This document shows, in pieces, positions 53,300 through 62,272 of a stretch of 64,000 nucleotides of DNA. This stretch comes from an uncultured Desulfobacteraceae bacterium (lineage in GTDB: Bacteria > Desulfobacterota > Desulfobacteria > Desulfobacterales > UBA5852): positions 62,001 through 126,000 of the forward strand of contig CAJXSL010000015.1 in assembly GCA_913060875.1 (NCBI GenBank), read 5' to 3'. Numbering within the stretch: position 1 is the first letter of the stretch; the number at the start of each line of letters is the position of its first letter. The notes beneath the pieces are model-generated. The model ran no database searches. It saw nothing but the letters and a program-made list of their open reading frames with translations, and was not told where the DNA came from. The position numbers and the translations under genes were made by a program.

Positions 53300-54835
53300 T
53301 CAATGCGCCTCACCCCCGGCAAATTGCTCCCGCAGCCTGAACTTGAGAACTTTCCCGGAAACATTGCGCGGCAACTCCGTCGTAATTTCCAACAGTCTCG
53401 GAATCTTGTAATCGGCAATTTTGGGTTTCAGAAATTCACGCAGGCTCTCGACATCAAGCGCCTGCCCCTCTTTGAGCACAGCAACGGCCATGACCGTCTC
53501 GCCCCATTCGGGATGGGGTTTGCCGATAATCACCGCATCGGCGATGGCGGGATGTTCGTAGATGGCGTCCTCCACCTCCTTGCTGTAGACGTTTTCCCCT
53601 CCGGTAATGATCATGTCTTTGCTGCGATCCACCAGGGTGATGTATCCTTCCTCATCCATGACACCCAAATCGCCGGACCACACCCATCCGTCACGGATGG
53701 TCGCCCGGGTGGCCTCCGGGTTCTTGTAGTATTCCTTCATCGTGGTCTCGCCCTTGATGAGCAGTTCCCCCACCACCCCCGGCGCGGTTATGGTGTTGCC
53801 TTCGGGATCCGCCAGCCGCGTTTCCATGTTGACGATATACTTCCCGCCGGCCCCGGCCTTGCGGATCTGATCCTCGGGAAAAAGGGCGATGCCGCCGGGG
53901 CCCCCCTCGGTAAGACCGCATAGACAGAAAAATTGACCCGTGCCGAATTTCTGGATCATTTGACGCACCGATTCAGCCGCCATGGGGGCGGCGCCATACC
54001 CGAAGTAACGCATGGAAGAAAGATCGTAACGGTCGAAATCGGGAACCATCATCATAAACGAATACATGATGGGGGCCCCGAAAAATTGGGTGACACGCTC
54101 CTTCTCGATGAGCGCCAGGACACGATCAGGGAGAAAATCCTTCACCACCACGTGGGTGCAGCCCAAATAGGTGCCGGGGTTGACGTAGAGGTTGAGCTCG
54201 GCGGAGTGAAACATGGGTGCGGCGTGCAGGATAATATCGCTGGGGCGCATGGAAACCAGTGAAGCGACGGTGGTGGTCAGCACCATCTGATTGTGGTGCA
54301 CGAACACCGCGCCCTTGGGCTTTCCGGTGGTACCGGACGTGTAGATGATTTCGCTTAAATCGTATTCATCCACCATTACCCCGGGGTCCCCGACGTTTCC
54401 GGCGTCAATCGTCTTCGTCAGGGATGCAACCCCTTCGAATTCATCTTCTCCAGCTGAAAAATAATGCTGCGCGGCCTTCAGCCGTGGCTGCATTTCTCGA
54501 ATGGCGGGCGCGAAGACATCGTCAAAAACAAGCGCCACCGCGTCGCAGTTGTCGAAAATATATTCGGCCTCCCGAGGGGCCAGCCGAAAGTTGACCGGTA
54601 CAGCCACCCCGCCCGCCTTGACCACGCCGTAAAAGGCCAGCAGAAAAAGATCGGAATTGAACATCCACAGGGCGACCTTGTCCCCCTTCTGCACCCCTCT
54701 GTCGATCAGCGCGTTGGCGATGGTGTTGACCTGATCATTGACTTCCTTCCAGGTATACCGGCGGTCTTCGTAAATAATCCCCAGTTTGTCAGGAACGGTT
54801 CGCGCATTACGGGCAACAAGTTCTCCAAGATGCAT
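53300..54835 (-). CDS. AMP-dependent acyl-CoA ligase, second copy
   Basis: The 511-residue enzyme has the P-loop IIYTSGTTGKPKGAVFVHHN, GDLGVMDEEGYITLVDRSKDMI and a C-terminal LPRNVSGKVLKFRLR with the catalytic lysine. The start was set at the ATG of MHLGELVARNAR, which follows AAAGGAAT; an upstream in-frame start would add a long atypical tail. It is distinct from the ligase at 45625, so the block can activate two kinds of acids. Confidence 0.88.
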   Translation of the reverse strand: MHLGELVARNARTVPDKLGIIYEDRRYTWKEVNDQVNTIANALIDRGVQKGDKVALWMFNSDLFLLAFYGVVKAGGVAVPVNFRLAPREAEYIFDNCDAVALVFDDVFAPAIREMQPRLKAAQHYFSAGEDEFEGVASLTKTIDAGNVGDPGVMVDEYDLSEIIYTSGTTGKPKGAVFVHHNQMVLTTTVASLVSMRPSDIILHAAPMFHSAELNLYVNPGTYLGCTHVVVKDFLPDRVLALIEKERVTQFFGAPIMYSFMMMVPDFDRYDLSSMRYFGYGAAPMAAESVRQMIQKFGTGQFFCLCGLTEGGPGGIALFPEDQIRKAGAGGKYIVNMETRLADPEGNTITAPGVVGELLIKGETTMKEYYKNPEATRATIRDGWVWSGDLGVMDEEGYITLVDRSKDMIITGGENVYSKEVEDAIYEHPAIADAVIIGKPHPEWGETVMAVAVLKEGQALDVESLREFLKPKIADYKIPRLLEITTELPRNVSGKVLKFRLREQFAGGEAH

Positions 54836-55012
54836 GGCATATTCCTTTCTGAGACCGGTTAGTCGATGGTAACAGTCAATGCCCGATTGGCGATGGCCGG
54901 CACCCCTCTGTTTGAAGGCAAGAGATGCCGAACTATCGCAATCCTTTTCCAACTTGCGTTACCGATTCCGCAGCCTCCTTCAGCCCTGCTGTTGCATCAC
55001 CCCGGTTAACGT

Positions 55013-56224
55013 CTATCCGTCATATTTGCCGACGATGGAGATGCTGCACACGTTCATGGACGGGAAACCGCCCAAGTTGTGGGTAAGGCCGTAAGTTGGA
55101 TTTTCCAGTTGCCGATCTCCGGCCCGCCCCAGAAGCTGGAGGTACATCTCGTAAATCATGCGCAGACCGGATGCCCCGATGGGGTGGCCGAAACACTTGA
55201 GACCGCCGTCCACCTGGCAGGGAACCTTGCCGTCGATATCGTAGACACCGTCCAGCACGTCCCGCCAGGCCTGTCCCCTTTCAGAGATATACAGGTCTTC
55301 CATGGTCACCAGTTCGGTGATGGAAAAGCAATCATGCACCTCCATCATGCTGATTTCTTTACGGGGTTCGGTGATACCCGCTTCCTTGTAGGCCATGGTG
55401 CTGGCCTTGGAGGTGGTCATGAAGTGATCCCCGTCCCAGTCATTGTAGGACATTTCTTCTCCGCTGCTCAATGCAAGCTGCAGCGCCTTGACCGAAACAA
55501 GATCATTCTTGCCCATCTTTTTAGCGATCTCGGGCGTGGTGACAATGGCGCAGGCCGCGCCGTCGCTCACCCCGCAGCAGTCGAAAAGCCCCAGAGGATG
55601 GGCAATGATGGGGGCCGCCATGATCTGTTCTTTGGAAACCGCCTTGCGCAGATGAGCTTTGGGATTTTTCAACCCGTTGGCATGGCTTTTGGCCGATACG
55701 TGGGCCATAGCCTCTTTAATGTCTTTGTCAGACACGTTGTACTTGGCCCCATAGGCCGACGCCAGTTGGGCAAATGAGCCGGGGGCGGTAATGTTGGGAA
55801 ACCACTGCCAGGTCAACGTACCGGAGTCGGACCCGACAAAACTGGGCAGTCCGCCGTAACCGGTGTCCTTGAGCTTTTCCACCCCCAATGCCAGGCAGAT
55901 ATCGTAGGCCCCCGAAGCCACGGCGTAGACCGCTCCCCGAAACGCCTCGGTCCCTGTGGCGCAGAAGTTTTCGACACGGGTCACCGGGATAAACGGCAAC
56001 CGCAGGGTCGTCGACAGCGGACACGCGCTCCGGCCCACGTTGATGCTTTCGAAACAGGTACCGAGCCAGGCCGCCTCGATATCCTTTTTCTCGACGCCGG
56101 CATCGGCGATACACTCCTCGAAGGCCTCCACCATCAACTCCTCGGCCCCCATGTCCCAGCGTTCTCCAAAGCGGGAACAACCCATTCCGATAATCGCGAC
56201 TTTATCTTTTATGCCCGTAGCCAT
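55013..56224 (-). CDS. SCPx-type thiolase (acetyl-CoA acyltransferase family)
   Basis: The 403-residue thiolase-fold protein carries the nucleophile Cys88 (VENFCATGTEAF), a His in MMEVHDCFSITE and GHPIGASGLRM near the C terminus. It resembles the SCPx/lipid-transfer-protein thiolases, but without a fused SCP2 domain, which is instead on neighbouring proteins. It should cleave 3-ketoacyl-CoA. It is immediately downstream of the four-domain fusion containing a DUF35-type OB domain; such domains often partner with thiolases. AGGGAGGACACCGT precedes the ATG. Confidence 0.85.
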   Translation of the reverse strand: MATGIKDKVAIIGMGCSRFGERWDMGAEELMVEAFEECIADAGVEKKDIEAAWLGTCFESINVGRSACPLSTTLRLPFIPVTRVENFCATGTEAFRGAVYAVASGAYDICLALGVEKLKDTGYGGLPSFVGSDSGTLTWQWFPNITAPGSFAQLASAYGAKYNVSDKDIKEAMAHVSAKSHANGLKNPKAHLRKAVSKEQIMAAPIIAHPLGLFDCCGVSDGAACAIVTTPEIAKKMGKNDLVSVKALQLALSSGEEMSYNDWDGDHFMTTSKASTMAYKEAGITEPRKEISMMEVHDCFSITELVTMEDLYISERGQAWRDVLDGVYDIDGKVPCQVDGGLKCFGHPIGASGLRMIYEMYLQLLGRAGDRQLENPTYGLTHNLGGFPSMNVCSISIVGKYDG

Positions 56225-56300
56225 ACGGTGTCCTCCCTGGAATCATTTTAATTTTTATGAAAGCGGCCAGCCGCTCGTCCTTCAAATTTGCGCCGCAGGT

Positions 56301-59030
56301 CTATATTTGGAACAGTTTTTCGAGCAACTGGGACTTCATGATATCCCCTTCGATCACCAGCTTACCGGCCGTAAAGGCCTGCATGGGAGGCAGTTTGCCG
56401 CTCATCATGGCGGCAAAATCCGTATCCTCCATTTTCAGGGTGCAAACGGGTTTGGCATGCTGCCCGGCGGCAATGGTGCAGGCGCTGTCTTTGATGACCG
56501 CATGCCAGTCCCCGCCGGCGCCGCCGGAGATGTTGAACTGGAAGATCACCTCCACTCCGGCCGCCGCCTCGGTTTTGAACGTCGTCGCCAAATTGTCAAA
56601 AATTGCCTGCACATCGATGCCGCTGTCTCCACCCTCGCTTGAGGTGTCTTCGGTTTCAGGCGGTGCCGGTGGGGTCATGAGATCCATCAGTGCCGCATTG
56701 GCATCGCTCAACTCCTTGGCGCCTTCCAGCGCATTGATGGCATCGAAGTTGTCGGCAACCATTTCGACGGTCGGCAATTCTTCGGTGGCCAACTGGATGC
56801 CGGGCCCGGTCATGACGGCCGCCCGGTTGTAGTACCCCATCCCGGCGTTGAAGATTTCACCGGTCGGCTGGCACGTCTCGCTGCAGAGATACATCGCCAT
56901 GGGGGTCACGAACTCGGGTTTCATCTGCGCGAACAGGTCCGGGGGCAGGATATCCTCGGTCAGCCGTGATGCCGCAATGGGCGCAATGGTGTTGCATTTG
57001 ACGTTGTATTTCCGGCCTTCCAGTTTGAGGGTGTTCATGAGGCCCACCAGGCCCAGCTTGGCCGCCGAATAGTTTGTCTGGCCGAAGTTGCCGTAAAGGC
57101 CGGCGGCCGAAGTCGTCATGACGATGCGGCCATAGCCTTTAGCCTTCATGATCTTGAAGGCCGGCCGGGTGACATTATAAGCGCCGTTGAGGTGAACATC
57201 GACCACCGCATTCCAGTTTTCCGGCGTCATCTTGGTAAAGCTCTTGTCCCGGAGAATGCCGGCGTTGTTGATCACGATATCCACAGTGCCGAAAGCATCC
57301 AGGGCGGTTTTAACGATGGACTCGCCACCCTCCACCGTGGCCACGTTGTCGAAATTCGGTACAGCTTCCCCGCCCAGTTCCTCGATCTCGGCGACCACTT
57401 TTTCAGCCGGCGAGCGCGAGCCGTCTCCGGCGCCGTCACGGGCGCCGCCCAGGTCATTGACCACGATCTTGGCGCCCCGTTTGGCCAGCTCCAGGGCATA
57501 GGTTCGTCCCAAACCCGCCCCGGCGCCGGTGATGATGGCCACCCGACCGTCAAAGCGAACCTTTTTCATTTCTTCCACCGCACCGGGCGCCGGAACCGCT
57601 TTCCAGAAGTAGTTCACAAACCCGCGCTGAGCGTCTTCAACCTTGCGTTTCAGCGCCATCTGCACCCGCAGCCCGACCTTCACTTCGTCCAGCTCACAAT
57701 CGGTAAAATCCGCCATTATCCGGCCCCCGTCGTCGAACTGGACCATACCGTAAATGGCCGGCGGATCGACGGAGATGGCCAGCATATCCCCCGTAAACGT
57801 CTTGACCTTGGCCGGGGCATCGGCAAATTCGTAATCGTCCTGGCTGTTCAGGGCGCCGCAAGAGGGGTTGACGCAATAGTCCATTTTCGGGAACTGGGGT
57901 GTGCCGCATTTCCGACATTTACCGCCCACCAGGCCAAGGAGCATTTTGTTCTTCCGCCACAGAACGGTGGTCGCCGTCTGGGTGGGGGCTTCGGCCCGAA
58001 TACCCATCTCGGTTTGGATCAAATCACGGAATTTGAGCCACTTCGCATAGTTGTCGATCACTTTTTTGTTGGCCAGGGAACCGGACACGCCATTTCGCCC
58101 CGCCAACGCTTTTATCTGGTCGGTGACCTTGAAGTAGAGGGCATTGGCGCCCTGCCCGAATCCTACCAGCAGGATCCGTTCACCCGGCTGGGCCTTCTCA
58201 AGGGCGGCAATGAACATCATAAAAGCGTGGGCCGCACCGGTCTCGCCACAAACCTCATGCATATTGTCCACCAATTTTTCGGGGGTGGCCCCCAGCTTTT
58301 TGGCGATTTTCTTGTGATCCCCCTTGAAAAAGCAGGGATAGACCAGCTTATCCACATCATCCATGGTGATGCCGAGCTTGTCGAACAGACCGTTGACCGC
58401 CTTGGGAATGATTTCGCCGTAGCCGATGTCCCGGGTCCAGCGTTCCTCCCAGACATAATCGTACTTTTGGAACGCGCCCCGGTAGTGATCCACGAAATCG
58501 CAGGACAAAGAATAAGATCCCAAAAACTCGGCAATGACGTTCTCATTGCCCACCGAAAGGGCGGCCGCACCGTCGCCGAACCACATTTCATAGAAATAGG
58601 CGGTTTTGGTCTCGCGTTTGTCCGCCGCGGTCACCAGGATTTGCTTCCGGTTGCCGCTCTGAACCGACTCCAGCGCCGTGATCAGTGCGGTGGTGGCCAC
58701 TTTTTGTGACGCGGTATAATCGGCGGTGATGATCTCATCGGAAAGATTCAGGGCGGCCGAGACAATACCGGCGTTCTGGCGGTCGGCAAACGGCAGGGTG
58801 GTGGAGGCCAGGTAAAGGGCATCGAGTGCTGACTTGTCTCCGCCCGCCAGGCAGTCGCGGGCGGCGGCCACCGCCATGGTTATGGAATCTTCGTCATAGT
58901 TGCACATGGACCGTTCCCCCTGGGAAACCGCCATGATGGCCGGGGCGAACCACCCCATATGCTGAACGATGGATGACCGGCTCAGTCGCAGGTGCGGGAT
59001 ATAGGCACCGAAAGAAGTAATTCCTATCAT
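56301..59030 (-). CDS. Four-domain fusion: HMGS-like / DUF35 OB-fold / SDR / SCP2
   Basis: The 909-residue protein contains an HMG-CoA-synthase-like thiolase-fold domain (about 1-310), a zinc-ribbon plus OB DUF35 domain (about 360-480; Cys372, 375, 386 and 391), a short-chain dehydrogenase (about 490-760; TGAGAGLG 501-508, catalytic Ser641, Tyr654, Lys658) and a C-terminal SCP2 sterol-carrier domain (about 800-909). The HMGS-like domain has no Cys at the nucleophile region (DYTASQKVATTAL, Ser108), so Claisen-type condensation is unlikely. The SDR would oxidise a 3-hydroxyacyl-CoA and SCP2 could bind the acyl or sterol substrate. AAGGAGACAAACA precedes the ATG. The gene lies between the thiolase and another SDR/SCP2 enzyme. 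Confidence 0.85.
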   Translation of the reverse strand: MIGITSFGAYIPHLRLSRSSIVQHMGWFAPAIMAVSQGERSMCNYDEDSITMAVAAARDCLAGGDKSALDALYLASTTLPFADRQNAGIVSAALNLSDEIITADYTASQKVATTALITALESVQSGNRKQILVTAADKRETKTAYFYEMWFGDGAAALSVGNENVIAEFLGSYSLSCDFVDHYRGAFQKYDYVWEERWTRDIGYGEIIPKAVNGLFDKLGITMDDVDKLVYPCFFKGDHKKIAKKLGATPEKLVDNMHEVCGETGAAHAFMMFIAALEKAQPGERILLVGFGQGANALYFKVTDQIKALAGRNGVSGSLANKKVIDNYAKWLKFRDLIQTEMGIRAEAPTQTATTVLWRKNKMLLGLVGGKCRKCGTPQFPKMDYCVNPSCGALNSQDDYEFADAPAKVKTFTGDMLAISVDPPAIYGMVQFDDGGRIMADFTDCELDEVKVGLRVQMALKRKVEDAQRGFVNYFWKAVPAPGAVEEMKKVRFDGRVAIITGAGAGLGRTYALELAKRGAKIVVNDLGGARDGAGDGSRSPAEKVVAEIEELGGEAVPNFDNVATVEGGESIVKTALDAFGTVDIVINNAGILRDKSFTKMTPENWNAVVDVHLNGAYNVTRPAFKIMKAKGYGRIVMTTSAAGLYGNFGQTNYSAAKLGLVGLMNTLKLEGRKYNVKCNTIAPIAASRLTEDILPPDLFAQMKPEFVTPMAMYLCSETCQPTGEIFNAGMGYYNRAAVMTGPGIQLATEELPTVEMVADNFDAINALEGAKELSDANAALMDLMTPPAPPETEDTSSEGGDSGIDVQAIFDNLATTFKTEAAAGVEVIFQFNISGGAGGDWHAVIKDSACTIAAGQHAKPVCTLKMEDTDFAAMMSGKLPPMQAFTAGKLVIEGDIMKSQLLEKLFQI

Positions 59031-59115
59031 TGTTTGTCTCCTTGCTTGAATGAACTTGCTTGCTCGAAAAAGGGCCTTGCCGGCCCTCAGCTGTCGCCTA
59101 TTTCAATTGGCGCGT

Positions 59116-61227
59116 TTAGAGTTTGAACAGCTTTTCGATCAGCTGGGACTTCATGATGTCGCCTTCGATGACCAGTTTGCCGGAGGAAAAGGCCTGCATG
59201 GCCGGCAGTTTTCCCGTCATCATGGCAACGAAATCCTCCGCATCCATTTTCAATGTGCAGGTCGGTTTGTCATGGCATCCGGCTTCCACGGCACAGCTTT
59301 GATCTTTTATAGCCGTGTACCAGTCGCCGCCGCCGGCACCGGCAATAATATACTGGAAGACCACATCGACGCCGGCCGCCGCTTCCGGTTGAAAATGATT
59401 CCCCAGGTCCGCGAAGATGTCACCGACCGAGATGCCAGTCGGATCGTCTTCACCGGCCGCCGCTTCCGATTTAGGCGTAAATGCCGCCATGAGATCGCCG
59501 ATCTGCTCGTTGAGATCGACGTACTCCTTGGCCCCTTTAAGGGAAGCGATTTTGTCCAGGTTGTCGACAATGTCTTCGAGTTCCGGAAACCCCTCCCCTT
59601 TGGCGACCACAGCACCGGGACCGGTAACGACGGCGGCCCGATTGCAAAATCCCATGCCCACGTTGTAGATGTTGCCGCTCACCGGGCAGTCTTCCGAACA
59701 GAGGAAAAGGGTCATGGGGGTGACGAACTCCGGTTTGAGTTTCTCGAACAGATCCGGGGGAAGGATATCTTCGGTAAGCCGTGAGGCTGCCACCGGCGCT
59801 ACCGTATTGATCCGTATGTTGTATTTCTTCCCCTCGAGTTTCAGGGTGTTCATGAGGCCTACCAGGGCAAGTTTGGCCGCGGTGTAGTTGGTCTGGCCGA
59901 AATTTCCGTAAAGCCCCGCCGCCGACGTGGTCATGACGATGCGCCCGTAGCCCTTGGCCTTCATCACGGCAAAGGCCGGGCGGGAAACATGGTAGGCCCC
60001 TTTGAGATGGACGTCGAGCACCGCATGCCAGTTTTCCGGTTCCATCTTGACAAAACTCTTGTCCCGCAGGATTCCGGCATTGTTGATGAGGATATCGACA
60101 GTTCCGAAGGTGTCGAGAGCGGTCTTGACGATGGCTTCGCCCCCCTCCACCGTGGCCACGTTGTCGTAGTTGGCCACGGCTTCGCCACCAGCCGACGTAA
60201 TTTCGGTCACCACCTGATCGGCCGGAGCCGCCGAACCGCTGCCCGAACCATCCCGGGCCCCGCCCAGATCGTTGACGACAACCTTGGCGCCCCGCCGGGC
60301 CAGTTCCAGAGCGTAGGCCCTTCCCAGGCCGGCGCCGGCACCGGTAACAATGGCCACCTTGCCGTCATAGCGAATCTCACGTTTGGGGATATCGCCGTAC
60401 TCGAAGATACCGTTGTCGATAACGATTTCTTCGTTTTCCATATTGATCACCCGCCACAGGGCCTTGCCCTCGTCGGTTTTCCAGATCAGGGTTTTGATGG
60501 GGATCCCCGGGTATAGGGTCTTGGAAAAACGGCAGGCCATCCGGCGGGCTTTCTCGGGTTCTCCCGGGATCAGGCAGTCCATCAGGGCCCGGCAGGCAAA
60601 CCCGTGGGTGCACAGGCCGTGCATGATGGGTTTTTCGAAACCTGACATTTTGGCAAATTCCGGATCCACGTGCAGACTGAACACGTCCCCGGAAAGACGG
60701 TAGATCAGGGGCTGATCAGGGGAAGGGGTCGCCTCGATACTGAAATCCGGATCCCGGTCGGGGAAAACCACTTCGTTTTTGGGGGCGTCCTGCCCGCCGA
60801 ACCCACCGTCGAGACGGCCGAAGATCGTACAGATGCTGGTGAAGAGCTTTTGCCCATTGGAGTGAAAGGTGTCGCTCTCACCGATCACCAGGGCGCCCCG
60901 GCCTTCGCCCTTGTCGTAGATGTGGCTGATCTTGCCCTTGGTGGTCATGGTGCCTTCCACCGGGATGGGATTGTGGAAGATCAATTCCTGTTCACCGTGG
61001 AGCACGCCGGCCAGGTTGATGTTGGACTCCAGCCCGATCTGCATCAGGATCTTGAAAATGGATGCAATGGAAAAACTGGGAATGACTTTCAGGTCTTTTT
61101 CATAGCAGTAGTCCAGCTCGGGAAACCCGGCGCCGACCCCAAGGGCATACAAAACAACATCTTTCCAGTCGTAATCCTTGGTCAGGGGGGCAAACGGTTT
61201 GCCCACCGCGTCAAGATTCAATGCCAT
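59116..61227 (-). CDS. Multifunctional enzyme: hydratase-2 (MaoC) / SDR / SCP2
   Basis: The 703-residue protein has a MaoC/hydratase-2 double hot-dog domain (about 1-285; motif LSGDVFSLHVDPEFAK with Asp181 and His186), an SDR domain (about 290-560; TGAGAGLG 295-302, Ser435, Tyr448, Lys452) and an SCP2 domain (about 590-703). This mirrors the peroxisomal D-bifunctional protein MFE-2, with hydratase and dehydrogenase in reversed order. It hydrates trans-2-enoyl-CoA to (R)-3-hydroxyacyl-CoA and oxidises it. The hydratase motif lacks the Asn of the D-x-N-P-x-H signature (Phe183). AAGGAGG lies before ATG 61227. It is the first gene of the block after the palindromic operator. Confidence 0.88.
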   Translation of the reverse strand: MALNLDAVGKPFAPLTKDYDWKDVVLYALGVGAGFPELDYCYEKDLKVIPSFSIASIFKILMQIGLESNINLAGVLHGEQELIFHNPIPVEGTMTTKGKISHIYDKGEGRGALVIGESDTFHSNGQKLFTSICTIFGRLDGGFGGQDAPKNEVVFPDRDPDFSIEATPSPDQPLIYRLSGDVFSLHVDPEFAKMSGFEKPIMHGLCTHGFACRALMDCLIPGEPEKARRMACRFSKTLYPGIPIKTLIWKTDEGKALWRVINMENEEIVIDNGIFEYGDIPKREIRYDGKVAIVTGAGAGLGRAYALELARRGAKVVVNDLGGARDGSGSGSAAPADQVVTEITSAGGEAVANYDNVATVEGGEAIVKTALDTFGTVDILINNAGILRDKSFVKMEPENWHAVLDVHLKGAYHVSRPAFAVMKAKGYGRIVMTTSAAGLYGNFGQTNYTAAKLALVGLMNTLKLEGKKYNIRINTVAPVAASRLTEDILPPDLFEKLKPEFVTPMTLFLCSEDCPVSGNIYNVGMGFCNRAAVVTGPGAVVAKGEGFPELEDIVDNLDKIASLKGAKEYVDLNEQIGDLMAAFTPKSEAAAGEDDPTGISVGDIFADLGNHFQPEAAAGVDVVFQYIIAGAGGGDWYTAIKDQSCAVEAGCHDKPTCTLKMDAEDFVAMMTGKLPAMQAFSSGKLVIEGDIMKSQLIEKLFKL

Positions 61228-61274
61228 GGTGTCCTCCTTCATACCAAAAGATTAACGGATTTCCATCAATCAAT

Positions 61275-61290
61275 TCCATCATTTGATGGA
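61275..61290. promoter_or_regulatory. Candidate TetR operator before the acyl-CoA block
   Basis: TCCATCATTTGATGGA is a perfect 16-bp palindrome apart from its two central bases, 48 bases upstream of the multifunctional enzyme start. It matches 15 of 16 bases of the site before the tetR gene. A second TTCCATCA half-site occurs at 61261. This is the expected position for repression of the block. Confidence 0.65.
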
Positions 61291-61382
61291 TCCAAAATTG
61301 TAAAAACCGATATCCCCTTACGTTCACGCCAACGCCAGCCGGTGGCCCCAAAAAAAACAGGCGCATCGGCATCAATGCCGCA

Positions 61383-62012
61383 TCATGAATCCTTCCGGGT
61401 AAAGGCCGGGATCAGGATAAATTTCAGTGTTTCTTTGACAACCTCCAGGTAGGCATCCCGGTCCAGGCTCAGCATGGGCCGGAAATAGTTTTCCCCGGAG
61501 GCAAAATTAATAATGGAGTTCCACACGGCGAGCACCCGGGCATTGGCCTGGGGCGGCACGTGGGTTTTGTCCAGGGCCAGCCCCATGGCCACAGCGATAT
61601 TGGCCAGGTGCTCGGTCATACGGGTGTCCAGGTCCGAACGGGTCCGCGTTTTAACAAAATAGCTGAAGAGCATCAGATTGGAGGCTTCGGGATTGTGAAA
61701 CAGATAGTCGCTCATGACGTCGATAGCCACTTCCAGGCGCACATCGAGGGGCTTGCCGTGAACCAGTTTTTCGATTTCCCTGAGCTTCAGGCGAATATCT
61801 TCGTTAAGGTCGGTGAGAACCGCTTCGTAAAGATCCTGTTTTTCCCCCCAGTGGTAGTAAAGGGTGGATATGTCGATGCCGACCGCCTTGGCGATCATGC
61901 GTGTCGTGACCCCGTGAAACCCGTATTCACCAAACAGCTTGCGGGCCGCAGAAAGAATACGCCCTTTCATGGAATCAGGCGCCTGGCGGGCTTTTTCAAG
62001 GGGAGACGGCAT
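61383..62012 (-). CDS. TetR-family transcriptional regulator
   Basis: The 209-residue protein has an N-terminal TetR helix-turn-helix (about 14-60; ILSAARKLFGEYGFHGVTTRMIAKAVGIDISTLY split across its turn) and a helical ligand-binding C-terminal part. The ATG of MPSPLEKAR follows AAAGGAAT and was preferred over an in-frame start 120 bases upstream. It is on the same strand as and upstream of the acyl-CoA block. Given the neighbours, an acyl-CoA ligand is likely. Confidence 0.9.
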   Translation of the reverse strand: MPSPLEKARQAPDSMKGRILSAARKLFGEYGFHGVTTRMIAKAVGIDISTLYYHWGEKQDLYEAVLTDLNEDIRLKLREIEKLVHGKPLDVRLEVAIDVMSDYLFHNPEASNLMLFSYFVKTRTRSDLDTRMTEHLANIAVAMGLALDKTHVPPQANARVLAVWNSIINFASGENYFRPMLSLDRDAYLEVVKETLKFILIPAFTRKDS

Positions 62013-62122
62013 GGAAGCGACATTCCTTTCAATGGCAACGGCCGTGCGCTTATCCCAGCGAATCGCACTGGGTTCGGTCCATCTATGGGAGGGACCAGCA
62101 GGGCCGCTATCATTCCAGCGAC

Positions 62123-62128
62123 TATATA
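62123..62128 (-). promoter_or_regulatory. Extended -10 candidate of tetR
   Basis: On the minus strand TGGTATATA reads as an extended -10 (TGn followed by TATATA). The operator candidate at 62141-62156 lies just upstream of it, about where a -35 would be, a position suited to repression. Confidence 0.45.
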
Positions 62129-62140
62129 CCAAGACTTGTT

Positions 62141-62156
62141 TCCAACATTTGATGGA
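62141..62156. promoter_or_regulatory. Candidate TetR operator in the tetR promoter
   Basis: TCCAACATTTGATGGA is a near palindrome and differs from the operator at 61275-61290 by one base. It lies 129 bases upstream of the tetR start. This would give autoregulation. Confidence 0.6.
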
Positions 62157-62272
62157 GAACCATACCCAATCACTAATCGGATGTCAACGGGTAATTTACA
62201 TTCATTTAATTCCGACCAGCCCGAATATTGTGCGCGTTCGAAACCTTCTTGGGCAAGGCTTCAGGGGCACCG

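Noticed and set aside
57192-58709. 505-codon plus-strand frame across the four-domain fusion gene
   Set aside because: Antisense to a gene with intact domain motifs; no ribosome site or family resemblance.
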